From Hybos culiciformis (taxonomy: Eukaryota > Arthropoda > Insecta > Diptera > Hybotidae), in assembly GCA_964007475.1 (NCBI GenBank), contig OZ023273.1:100172533-100236532 (forward strand): 64,000 bases of DNA, given 5' to 3'. Positions 1 to 10,230 of this stretch are shown here, piece after piece. The translations under genes were made by a program, and so were the position numbers. The notes below the pieces were generated by a model, which made no database searches, was not told the DNA's origin, and worked only from the letters and a program-made list of their open reading frames with translations. The stretch's first letter is position 1; each line of letters starts with the position of its first letter.

Positions 1-249
1 AGATTTATAAAATACAAGCAATGTAAAGAAAAAGTAGAAACAAAATTCGGCATTGAACTTTGGAGTTTCGAAATTCAGAAGTGAAGTGAAGAATTAAAAT
101 TTTGTAACGCGTTCTGAAATAATTTCAAAGCTGCATATCTGAGAAAGAAGAAAATGTTCATTTACACGATAGTTAAAAAAAAAACTATTAAATATTAAGA
201 ACTTTTTTTATCGAAATATTTAGCCTGTTTATTTAACTATATTATATAA

Positions 250-850
250 CAGTGCTGTCCAACCAACGGCCCGCGGGCCATCATCCGGCCCGCGGAGTCT
301 TTTAACCCGGCCCGTTAACTTTGGTTTGAAATTCAAAATGTTTCTCTAATATTTTTGTAGTATGTAAAAAAAAAATTGTAATGGAAATTTTCTACTTTCA
401 AATCAAGATTTACTGCATAAAATTCAAATTATTTATTTCAAATTAAAAATTTTCTATTCTTAGATTTGATATTTGGAATGGAACGTGGTTAGTTCGTTCC
501 ACATAAATTTCGGGTAACAAGAAAATTAAATTTATAGTTAAGAAATCAGATTAAGTGGATGTTGCCAGTAGTTTAACTTCTCTAAAAAAATTAATTCAAG
601 GTCATCAAGATCATCATCATCACTGACAAAAGATCATCACAAAAAGATATCATTATAAATACAACATAATTTATATTCTTTAATTTAATTTTTTTCTTGT
701 GTATAAACTTATTATTTACATTATTAATTTCAAGTAATTTTAATAATAAATATATTTTAATTTGTTTAAAAAAAAAAAATTGACTTTTGGCCCGCGGAAC
801 AAAATAAATTTTCGAAACGGCCCATTTTCAATTTAAGTTGGACACCCCTG
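250..850. mobile_element. hAT-type MITE with perfect 8-bp TSD
   Basis: Seen: the element opens with CAGTGCTGTCCAAC and closes with the reverse complement of CAGGGGTGTCCAAC, so the terminal inverted repeats match at 12 of 14 bases. It is flanked on both sides by the identical octamer TTATATAA (242-249 and 851-858). CAG...CTG ends with an 8-bp TSD are the signature of the hAT superfamily. Both ends carry CG-rich blocks (GGCCCGCGGGCC and GGCCCGCGG) that stand out from the AT-rich surroundings; the middle is AT-rich. No transposase reading frame is visible in the 601 bp, so this is a non-autonomous copy. Confidence 0.9.
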
Positions 851-2416
851 TTATATAACATTGGAAGTTATATATATAAATTTTATGAATAACAACATTC
901 GAAATTAACAGCTTAAGTGATGGAACGTTTGATATGAAGATGGTATAATTGTTATAATAATAAACTTAATTCGGAGAACAAAAAAATATCAATAATCTTA
1001 TTAAATAAATCCTTAAGATTCGCAAACCTTTTTTATTTTAAAGCATCAAACATTTTACAATTAAAATTATTTCTTTTTTGGTTTTAAATATTTTTTTTTT
1101 TTTCATTGTGATGCAAACGATGAAATCATCACTATTCTAATCGCATCGAAAAATAAAATTTTTCTTTTGGAAGACACCTGCTGTTAAGCTAAAAATTAAT
1201 TTTTCTACAGAAGCAGCAAAAAATCTTCTTTTTTTTTCGGAATTTTGCATTTTCTAAAAATATGAATATGATGCTAATGTTTGTCACATTCGTAACAATA
1301 ATAAAAAAAATATGTAATATCGCTTGAAAAAGTTAATTATGTATGACTTTGTACATTTTTTTATTTTCTGAAAGTTAAGAAAATTGATTTTGAAATTAAG
1401 TAAAAAAAAATTTAAATCAGAATAATAATGAATTAATAATGACTTGTTATATTTATAAGAATAAAACATTTATTTCTTTTTTGTAACTAAATCTACACTT
1501 TAAAATATTTTCGCTATCCAAACTTTAATTGTATTTCATTAGAAAATTAATTTCAGAATAAGAAAACTAACAAATTACCATGAACAATAAAAAAATCACT
1601 AATTGGTTTATTTTTTATATGGACTCTTCCCAGCAAAAGAATTCCCAGAAAAGCTATTGTCATAATAGATATAAATTAACAAATATTCTGTTAAAATCAC
1701 GGACATTAATTTCTTAAAATATTATTTGATGCTCATATTATGTATGTTCTTCATATGTAGTTGGAGCTACAAATTGAACAACATTACTACAAGAATGCAA
1801 TAATTATAATGTTTTCGTCAAAAAATTTAAATTTATCTTAGTTTTAAACAATAATATTTTTACTTTGTCTTATTAATTGCAATGTATTTCATTTTCATAT
1901 TACATGGCATTCAGTGTAGTAGTTAGTTATTATAGCTTGAAATCAAATATAATATTAGTTAATGAAATAAAATTATTAAAAAATTCGTTACACGTACCAG
2001 TCCTATTTCATGTTTTTGTAATGAAAACTAGAATTAGAATTATACATTGAATATAAATTAATTATTTTTGAATAAAGTGATAATATAAAAAAAATAAATA
2101 AATTAATGCCTCTAAAATAAAACAAAATACATATTATTGCTGTTTATCACTTACTTGAATATTCAAATAGTTTTTTCTGAGATATTAGAATCAACTCCTA
2201 AATTTTAAATAGAACAAATTGTTTGCCAAAGTCAAGATATTAAAATATTTTAAATTTTCACATTTCTTATCAGAGATGTTTGTCAAGATTTTTTGATACA
2301 TTATATTAGTTATCTTTTTCTAAAATCTAATATAAGAATGTTTTTTTTATACGCATAGATTTTTGTAAAAAAAAAAAAAAAAAAATATATAATTTTAATG
2401 AGAGAAAAACTTATAC
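851..2416. other. AT-rich intergenic sequence, nothing recognised
   Basis: Long A and T runs and no open frame with coding character. I see no RNA gene and no terminal-repeat element in this stretch. Confidence 0.6.
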
Positions 2417-2562
2417 ACACTGTAAATATTTTTTACTACTATTAAAGTAGGTTATTCTGTTTCCTATTTCCAGAGTAGTAAAATTACTAGTAAATTTTTT
2501 ATAGGAGTTTTACTTTAAAAAAGAAGTATTATTTACTTCATAAATAGATTAATATTAAATAA

Positions 2563-2820
2563 TTTTGATCGAAAAACTAAATAATTTATATACTTTAAAT
2601 AGAGTAAAATTGCATTTTCTGGATATTAATTTTAAACATCCAAGTTTAAATTTCCTCTTAAAATAGAGTAATTAAAAAATACAAACTGTCGTTTTTTAGC
2701 TATTTTGCTCGAAAATCCAGGTAATTTATATCCTTTGAATAGAGTAAAATTGCATTTTCTCGATATTAATTTTAAACATACAAGTTTAATTTTCCTGTTA
2801 AAATAGATTAATTTTAAACT
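2563..2820. repeat. Two-copy tandem repeat, period about 140 bp
   Basis: The block beginning TAATTTATATAC at 2582 recurs as TAATTTATATCC at 2722. It is followed in both copies by a nearly identical stretch (AGAGTAAAATTGCATTTTCT, then ATATTAATTTTAAACAT, CAAGTTTAA and TTAAAATAGA). The second copy is shorter. The motif GTAAAATT(A/G)C also appears at 6118-6368, so both may derive from one element family. Confidence 0.75.
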
Positions 2821-3177
2821 ACATTACTTCACTTTTGGAGTCATATTATTTTGTGGTTTTTTATTAGTGAAAAATAAATATTTAAATTCATATATGTATT
2901 TCACATTTATGTGATATACATATAAGAATTTAAGATATCACACATATTATACAAAATCAAAATATTTTTACAAAAGAAAAATATAAATTCTATTTTTCAA
3001 ATGATTAGAACTTTACGTGCTTATTGTTAGATAATTATTAAGTTGTTTATTTTATTTGTATTAAAAAATTTTGTTGATCATCGTATATTTTTTTGGTTTC
3101 GTCAATGAATGAACGTTCTAAAAAGATTTTTAATTAGAAATTAATTAAATATTTGAAAATAAAAATTATGAACTTAC

Positions 3178-3244
3178 TATAAATGGCAAACCAAGGTGTA
3201 TTTGCTGGTATTTTTTCTCCTATATTTTCTAGAGTAACTCCAAC
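3178..3244 (-). CDS. Candidate coding exon (downstream of the pair), unidentified protein
   Basis: Read on the minus strand, a TTGCAG acceptor precedes a 67-bp open segment ending at a consensus GTAAGT donor (3177-3172). It translates in phase 0 to about 22 residues including GVTLENIGEKIP and NTPWFAIY, a composition unlike random AT-rich frames. It joins the neighbouring exon at 3306-3492 in the correct phase across a 61-bp intron, a length common for small dipteran introns. I do not recognise the protein. No continuing exon was found between here and the left edge, so the gene is either incomplete in the window or a fragment. No other exon was confirmed. Confidence 0.5.
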
Positions 3245-3305
3245 CTGCAATATATATAGTATGTTAATTAATATATGTACATGTTTCGTTATAATTTTAA
3301 CTTAC

Positions 3306-3492
3306 ATCGAATTTTAGATTAAAAAAATTATTCCGATTTTTAGCTTAGTGATGAGACCTGCAGGTGTCAACGAAATAGCACAATATCTAGCATCTTTTTC
3401 AATAAACGAATCTGGATATACATATGCAGCTTGTTGTTCAACACTTCTGAGTATTGACATCGGCATGTAATAAGAATACTGACGCAATTCAC
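3306..3492 (-). CDS. Candidate coding exon (upstream of the pair) with a one-base homopolymer loss
   Basis: On the minus strand this starts after an AG acceptor (3494-3493) and ends at a strong GTAAGT donor (3305-3300). It encodes about 62 residues with non-random composition, for example ELRQYSYYMPMSIL, YVYPDSFIEKDARYC and ISLTPAGLITKL. Near the end, in an A-run of the sense strand around 3330, the frame must gain one base to continue as a basic and asparagine-rich stretch ending FNLKFD. With that base restored the exon is exactly in phase with 3178-3244. Without it, a stop follows within 6 codons. The loss is either an assembly or sequencing error or a true pseudogene lesion. The protein family is not recognised. 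Confidence 0.5.
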
Positions 3493-3835
3493 CTACGAAT
3501 ATTTTGACAGAGTATAATGGAAATTTAAAGATTTTTATTTATACCTATTATTATGTTAGAAAAAGTATTCATAATTTCTGATTTTGATCTAATAGAAATT
3601 CAATTTTTAGCCAATTATTTTAATTATTTGAAAACAATTTTGTCGCTGCGCTGTTCTCTGTAGATGATGAAAGTGTTTCGCCATAAAATCACGAACATTG
3701 CATTTTTTTTTTTTAATTCAAATAATTTTTAATTTAATAATTAAATAAATAATTTACAAAAAAATTACAAACACATTTTGACTTGAGGAAATCGTCTTTT
3801 TTGAATACACGAACACGACTAATCATAATTTTTTT

Positions 3836-4107
3836 TGGAACGTAGTTCCTTATTCTACGCTCTTATGGAAAAATTTATTCAAAATTTGAACACTTTAGTG
3901 TCAGTACATAGTGTCGGTGCACACTCCGACGCGATCATAGATTTTGAGCGAGCAATTATTTTTTTTTTAGCAGCAGTTCCAAAAAATTTTGAAAATATCG
4001 CTGCTAAGCCGCAGCGACCAAAAATATGATCGCGTCGGAATTTTGAAAATATCGCTGCTAAGCCGCAGCGACCAAAAATATGATCGCGTCGGTGTCTGTC
4101 GGTACAT
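3836..4107. repeat. Inverted and tandem repeats rich in CGCTGCGG and CGACGCGATC
   Basis: A unit of about 54 bp containing TATCGCTGCTAAGCCGCAGC and ATGATCGCGTCGG is present twice in tandem (3978-4092). Its GATCGCGTCGGTGT end is inverted at 3915-3935 as ACACTCCGACGCGATC, so the segment can fold back on itself. The GC-rich words contrast with the surroundings and suggest a small transposable element or its subterminal repeats. A 17-bp word, TGGAACGTAGTTCCTTA, at 3836-3852 is inverted at 6030-6046. Confidence 0.6.
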
Positions 4108-4732
4108 GATAAACAAAAAAAAAAGTTAAAAAAAATTATTATATTTTTATTATATTTTTTTAGGTATTTTAATAAATATTGTGTTCTTTGGTTTGCATTA
4201 ATAATTAATAGAAATAAAACAAAAAGAATAGTAAAAATCCAATGAAATTTATAAAATTAAAATCCAAAATTCTATCAAAGTTATCTATCAATATTATCTG
4301 TACAAAATAATTCCGATGTTTCACATCTATCAAACGTCCCGCCGGCTCTTGTATTTTTTATTGAACTTTGTATGAAAATTGATAAACTTAAATTTTATTT
4401 CAATTTATAAAATATTTATAAAATAAAATATTTCATAAATATTAATTTTTTATTATTAACTAATTAATATTTTATAGTTCAAATAAAATTTAGATTTTCA
4501 TACTAATTTCAATGTTAATAAAAATCTTGTATAATTTTGTCAGTATTATTTTGCCAATATAAAGGCGCTATTCGGTACCAAGGCAAGTCAAGTCGTCTGC
4601 CGGCGTTAAATATTTCGATACTTTGCCATTTTGGCTTATGATATTTCTTCTTTTTTCTGTTGCAAAAACAACGAAAACAAAAAATTTTAATTTATAAGTA
4701 TTCACTTATTTAAATCTCCAAATAGCGACTCC

Positions 4733-5016
4733 TATGGCGAAAAAAGGCACATACTTATGGGTGAAAACAAATGTAAACAAAAAAAAAAACTTAGTTAAAT
4801 ATTCAAATAGTGCCCCAATGGCGAAAAATAGCACATTGGGTGAAAAAAATTTAAATAAATGGGTTGTCAAAACAGTCAATATTAACGATACCTGTTAATT
4901 TTTTTAAAGTTTAAATAATGAGTCGACGTCGTCGCATTTTATATGATTTGATAAAATGTAAACAGTCCCTTTCGCGGCAAATAAACAGTCCCTCTCGCGG
5001 CAAATAGTAATAGTTT
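4733..5016. repeat. Short direct repeats
   Basis: A word like ATGGCGAAAAA, then GCACAT, then GGGTGAAAA occurs at about 4733-4770 and again at 4813-4850. AACAGTCCCTTTCGCGGC is repeated as AACAGTCCCTCTCGCGGC between 4959 and 5005. The 38-bp block around TTGTATGAAAATTGATAAAC at 4358-4396 recurs at 5017-5053, directly beside the inverted-repeat element that follows. These look like old insertion debris. Confidence 0.6.
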
Positions 5017-5047
5017 TTTATTGAACGTTGTATGAAAATTGATAAAC

Positions 5048-5433
5048 TTAGAGCTCGTTCCCAAACTGAGACTATTTTAGAAACTGAAAAATTTTTTTGA
5101 TTTCTAGAATTTCTAGTTTTGGAACACGATTTTACAGCTGTTATTTTGCAATTATTTTACAAATCAAGATTTTTTGACGTGAAAATCGTTCCGAAATGAT
5201 ATTTTATATTTTAAAAATCTGCAAAGGGAAATTTTAAATTTCCCATAACAAACTCAGTTTATAGGTGTACTTTTTAGTGCACCTCATTTTTAAAAAAAAC
5301 AAAAAATTGAAAATTTGAGCAGACGTTGCAGATTACACAGATTAAATGTCAAGCTGAAAAAAGGAATTTTCTTTAGCAGAAAAGGTATATTTTACGATTT
5401 AAAATAGTCTCTAGTTTGGGAACGGGTTCTTAG
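5048..5433. mobile_element. MITE-like element with terminal inverted repeats
   Basis: The left end reads CGTTCCCAAACTGAGACTAT and the right end is the inverse of CGTTCCCAAACTAGAGACTA, giving roughly 28-bp imperfect terminal repeats. The heptamer CTTAGAG abuts both ends and may be the TSD. Its left half (about 5100-5290) is also inverted at 5620-5790, both containing TCTGCAAAGGGAAATTTTAA, so a second, related element or a larger foldback overlaps it. No coding frame is visible. Confidence 0.65.
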
Positions 5434-6646
5434 AGTCACAATTTCTAAATTGAGGACGTAATTTTCTGCATTTTGTATAATCTGCTAAAATCAACTACTT
5501 ATAAAATAATATTTGGCTGACTGAAATCAAAAACTTATAATAATACGTGACCGACCGAATTTTCTTACCCATTTTTGCCGCTTTTTTCTTTTCTATACAA
5601 TTTTAGTTTTTGAATTCACTTAAAAGTATACCTACAAATTTAGTTTGTTATAGGAAATTTAAAATTTCCCTTTGCAGAATTTTAAGAAGTAAAATTTAAT
5701 TTGTGAACGGCTTTAGGACAAAACTATTTCATTTTTTAAATAACAGCAGTAAAATCGTGTCGTTCACAAATTAAAAAATCTGGAATATTAAATCCGATTT
5801 CAATTTTTTCAATAATGACTAATAAGTAAACAGACTCTTAGTTTTAGCTTTTTGAATTTTCGATGTCAAAAAAGATCTTCGAAATTCGAAAAAACAGCCT
5901 AAAAAAAAAAGGTTTCTTTAAATGAAAAAAATGCAAAATTAGAGAAAACTGGGAAAAGTAGAAAAAAGTTTCTTTTTAAATTAATGAAATTTTGAATTGA
6001 TAAAAAATGAAAATTACTTATATGTACGCTAAGGAACTACGTTCCAATCTGGTGTCCCATGACAGCTCTTTTGTTTTTTTTTCTTCTGCGAATTGAGTGT
6101 ACTTAGAAATTGTACTAAAATTACTCAATTTATGAAATATATCAAAATCAAAATTACCCTTGTTTTGGAGCAATTGATATTTTCGCAGCTTTTGTAGTCA
6201 ATTTACTTTAGAATTGAAGCACAATTTTTATTTACTTTAAAATTGAAGTAATTTTCCTACGAAAGTAAAATTACTCTATGAGCTAGCAATTTAGCTTCAA
6301 TTTTGAAACAGAAATCCTACATTAAATGTAGTATAATTACTCTGTACAAATCGACGTTTTTACAGTGCATATATGATACATGATCTGGAGTACGGTTTTA
6401 CGCCCACCGTGCTAACATCTTATACTATACTACTACCATCTCCAACAAATAATTTTGGCAGCTTATTTAATTAAAATTTTAAAGCTTTTCGATTTTTATA
6501 ATTAAGCTTCTTTAATGCTGTTACGTTAAGTGTTTTAATAAATTAAAACAGCGAAGCCCAAATTAGAACTAATTTAGAGCATATAGAAAATACTAAGGTT
6601 TTTTTCATATCACACCAACCCAATTTTTATTTAAAAAACATTCACT

Positions 6647-7139
6647 GTAAAAAAATTATTTCTAAAGAAATAATTAAGAAAACTAAATTGTGTGTTGTAT
6701 GTTTTTTGAATAAAATTACGTTTTATTTTTCAGTTTTAATTCAATCCTAAAAAATTTCAAAAATGCTTCTTAAGCTGAAATATTACGATTCACATCAACT
6801 GACAAATTTTTTTTAAAAGCTTTCCTTTTCTATTTAAAACAAAAGATTTTTCTGTCAGATTTTTGTTTTACTTAATACAGAAATTTGTATGAGCCAGAAA
6901 GGGAAAGAGATATAAAATTAAGCAGAAATGATTGAAGAAAAAAGCTTGATTTAAAAACTTATTCAAATTTGACCCTTTCATAAAAACTCAACGGTCAATT
7001 GATTTAAATCGTACTCTAATAATATTTTATATAAAAAGTGATTCCTGCGGGATTTTAAAAAATTAAAATAAAATTGTATAAAAGACCTTCCAGTCTAAAA
7101 GAGTAAGAAATATAAATTTTATATTTTTAACAGTGTATT
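6647..7139. mobile_element. Possible small MITE with CACTGTAAAAA-type ends
   Basis: CACTGTAAAAAAATTATTTC at the left is answered by the inverse of CACTGTTAAAAATATAAATT at the right, giving 15-20 bp imperfect inverted ends around a roughly 490-bp AT-rich body without coding potential. Similar CACTGTAAA ends occur at about 2417 and 6368. No clear TSD, so the call is tentative. Confidence 0.35.
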
Positions 7140-8375
7140 TAAAAAGACTAGAAATAAAAAGGAAAAAAAAAATTTTTTTTTTTTTTGTGAATCAAAGTGA
7201 GCATACGAAATAATGAAATGAGTATACGATTTTATATGCGAGTATACGATTTTTTTTTTTCATTGAAAATGATTATACATTTTTTTATTCCTATGCATTT
7301 GAGTATAAAAAAAAAAAATTTTGCTCGCGAGCATAGGCTTGGGCATCAGTGAATTAAAATGAAAAACTCTCCTATATAAAACCTTGAAAGTTTATTTCCG
7401 ACCAAACAAAGGAAGGATTCTTTTTTTTTCAATAAAGAATTTTATATTGATGTTCATATGAACATTTTTTATATTATTGATTTATTATTATCAGATACAA
7501 CATAATGTTTTCTTCACAATGGTTTTTACAGGTGCAAATTCAACGCCAATCAAACGTAAACATTATATCTATTTATGGTAATAATTATTTGTCAGATTTT
7601 ATTAAAAAAAATAATGAATTATCATAAACTTTGTTTAATTAAATGATTTCTGTTTGGAAAATTCTTTTAATTTTAGCAATGTGTCATCATAATTTCATGT
7701 TAATAACTTAAAAATAGGTTCATTGATTGCGTCATTTCAAAAATATAACCAAATGCAGTCATTAAGATTGCATAAGTACTTCATCGAACTAAAATCTGAA
7801 AGTTAAGGCTCTAAGAAGGATCTTAACATTAACTACTGAATGTAGTGCGCCCCAAATTCATTAAAATTTTTTTGGATCATATTTATACATAATAAAAATT
7901 GTAAATAAATTTATATTGATCTTGTGATCTTTATTTTAAATTTAAATGGAAAACAATATCTTTAAAAGAGTGCAAATCCGAACATGAACATGGATTCTTT
8001 TCACGGTCGATAGTTCGATTCAAACATTCTTATCTCTTTGCATTAAAATATCTTTCATTTCAAAATTAAACACCGAAAACAATTTTCAAACATTCTATAT
8101 TTATTTTATTAATTAAATAATTTCTTTTTAAAAGCAGATTTAAAAAAAAAAACTAAACTCACTTGCTTCAGATTCTTTTTCTTACTAACCTTTCTGCACT
8201 GACAATAATAGCTGTCTTAAAGCAGTATTTTGAAAAAGTTGTACACACTGCCAAAGGCGCTTGCTTTCTTCTTACTTTTGATTTCTCATTTAATGTTCTG
8301 TTTGTTATTATTTCTTTGAAAAAAATAAAATAATTAATTTAAGGCAGAAAAACAACAATAAGTAATAACCTACAA
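7140..8375. other. AT-rich intergenic sequence
   Basis: A short degenerate repeat of GAGTATACGATTTT is visible around 7210-7260. Otherwise I see no gene, RNA or bounded element. Confidence 0.5.
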
Positions 8376-8377
8376 AA

Positions 8378-8640
8378 CGGCGGAAATAGTGTATTGGTAT
8401 TGCCCTTATCCAACGGCGTGTTCGGTCTTGGGTTCGATTCCCACGTCGGACTGGAATTTGTGTCAATTTTTCAATTTGTTCACTTGAACTAAGTGTTGCG
8501 TTGTATTTTAAAAAATTGCAAAGCGATAAAGTATGTATGTACTTTGAAGTCTTATTTCGGCTCTTGCAATTTTTTTTATATGGCAAAAGATGAAAGAGAG
8601 CTGAAAGAAAAACTTCTTTCTCAAAAGCCGATAATAAGAC
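8378..8640 (+). repeat. tRNA-derived SINE
   Basis: The head has an RNA polymerase III type 2 promoter: an A-box-like TAGTGTATTGGTA at 8387-8399 and a B box GGTTCGATTCC at 8431-8441, spaced as in a tRNA. The tRNA-related part (GC-rich for this window) is followed by an unrelated body of about 180 bp. Near the 3' end AGTCTTATTTCGGCT pairs with AGCCGATAATAAGACT about 60 nt away. The lack of an acceptor stem and the added body argue for a SINE, not a working tRNA. Confidence 0.65.
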
Positions 8641-9269
8641 TCCTATAGTTCACAAACCATATTAAACACATAAATATTATTTGTAAGTCTATTAATTTTT
8701 TAATATATTTCTTGTTTATGAAAAAATAATTTCGAATAACCTATATAATTATTGTTTTTTTTTTTTCAAGAATAAATCTAATTGTGCTTTATTAGTTAAT
8801 AGCACTTGAAATTAAATAAATGAAAACGTTATTACTATACATATAGTTAGTATAAAATGAAAAAAGAAAACCTAGAATAATATTTTAATCAATTTCAGGT
8901 TTTTTTGTTTTTTATTATAACTTCGAACGTTTAAATCCAATTCGTCCTGCTAAAGCTATATATAATTTAGTAGTGCACCACTTCCATTTCTTTATACATT
9001 AGAGAGTTTTGTGTGAAACATATTTTTCTTCAAAAGTGATAAAAAAATATTGTTAAATGTAAAATGAAACAATAATAATTTTAAGTTGTAATTTTAATTT
9101 TTATGTGTCTCTGGCTCTCTAGAAAACATAGTTTTTAGCTCATAAAAAAAAATTCTTGTTTTTTTTTTAAAAACACACTATAGCAATATAATAGAGAGGT
9201 ATTTTAATCAATCCATAAAGGATCTATTTTTCCAATGAAGACAGCATGTTCACACATCAACACAAAAGT

Positions 9270-9320
9270 CAAATTGTATAAAAAAAACTTCGGTGGAAAA
9301 TCAGCTATAAAAAAAATATT
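9270..9320. repeat. Fragment sharing a SINE-tail motif with 37000-37040
   Basis: CTTCGGTGGAAAATCAGCTA here matches CTCGGTGGAAAATCAACTA just after the tRNA-like head at 36930-36980. This suggests a truncated copy of the same SINE family with only the tail left. Confidence 0.4.
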
Positions 9321-9387
9321 TTGATTTACTTTTACATTTTTGTTGTCTTAATTCTAATCCTCACAAAGCCTACATAGACTAAATCCA

Positions 9388-10133
9388 AGGAAGCCCAAAC
9401 CGGTAATTTTTTTAATTTACCGGTATTTATCGAAAAATATTAATATAGTATAGTTGCTAAAAGAGTAACTTTATTTGAATATAAAATAATTCTTAAATAT
9501 TATCATTGTAGTACCGAAAACAAAAGCTGCAGATGTGGCTCTGGTCGTCTAAAAAAGTAAAAATCTTTGCTAAGACTTTTAAAAGGCTATATTAATCTTG
9601 AAATCTTGTTTTCGGTACTACACACAAAAAATCACCGAACGAGAAGACCGTAAGATGTATAGACAATGACATAATATTAATAGAGGAATCCCATGCATAC
9701 ATCGCAATTTCTCATTTGTTACTCACTTTTTTTTCTATATTTGAGGAAACTATTCTTACCTCACTTTACCATATTTTCTCAAATGTTTGTGAGTGAGTAA
9801 GAAAGAAATGAGTATTAAAATACCGGTTCTAGAATATATTTCTGTCGTAGGTATAATGAAAGGAACAACCCGATTTTGGAATTGATTCATTTCAAGAACT
9901 TTAAATTATTTTATTTCATTTTTTTATATTTTTTTTGTTAATGGATTAAACTTTATATGATGAACAATAAATATGTATTTCTGTTTAAAAAAATTTAAAC
10001 ATTTATTTTCAGGTCTAATTATATGAAACTTTAAATAAAAAAATTCCGATAAATTACCGGTAAACAGGGTTTTCAGTAAAATATTTACCGTTTACCGGTA
10101 AAGACAAATTTCGGTAATTTTGTATGCCCTAGT
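9388..10133. mobile_element. TACCGGTAA-rich transposable element
   Basis: The left end contains GCCCAAACCGGTAATTTTT and the right end is the inverse of TAGGGCATACAAAATTACCG. Both ends carry clustered (T)TACCGGTAA words (9399-9417 and 10050-10105), which is the pattern of subterminal transposase-binding repeats. The exact ends and a TSD are not clear. No transposase reading frame is visible in about 745 bp. A smaller element sits inside it at 9507-9622. Confidence 0.5.
9507..9622. mobile_element. 116-bp MITE with 17-bp perfect terminal inverted repeats
   Basis: TGTAGTACCGAAAACAA at 9507-9523 is exactly inverted at 9606-9622. The interior is only about 80 bp. It lies inside the TACCGGTAA-rich element, so it either inserted later or is an internal hairpin of it. 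No clear TSD beyond the AT-rich flank. Confidence 0.6.
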
Positions 10134-10230
10134 TAGAATTATGATGGTTGTAAATTTCATATTTTCCGAAATATTAATTATTAATATTAATTTTCTTAAT
10201 TTGATTTTATTATTTTTATATTGATATTTG

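Noticed and set aside
3836..6046. Single 2.2-kb transposon bounded by TGGAACGTAGTTCCTTA
   Set aside because: The word is itself nearly palindromic, so an inverted second copy is weak evidence, and no TSD or longer terminal match is visible.
8308..8586. 92-codon minus-strand frame overlapping the SINE
   Set aside because: It covers the antisense of the tRNA-like head and low-complexity sequence, so the RNA-derived repeat is the better explanation.
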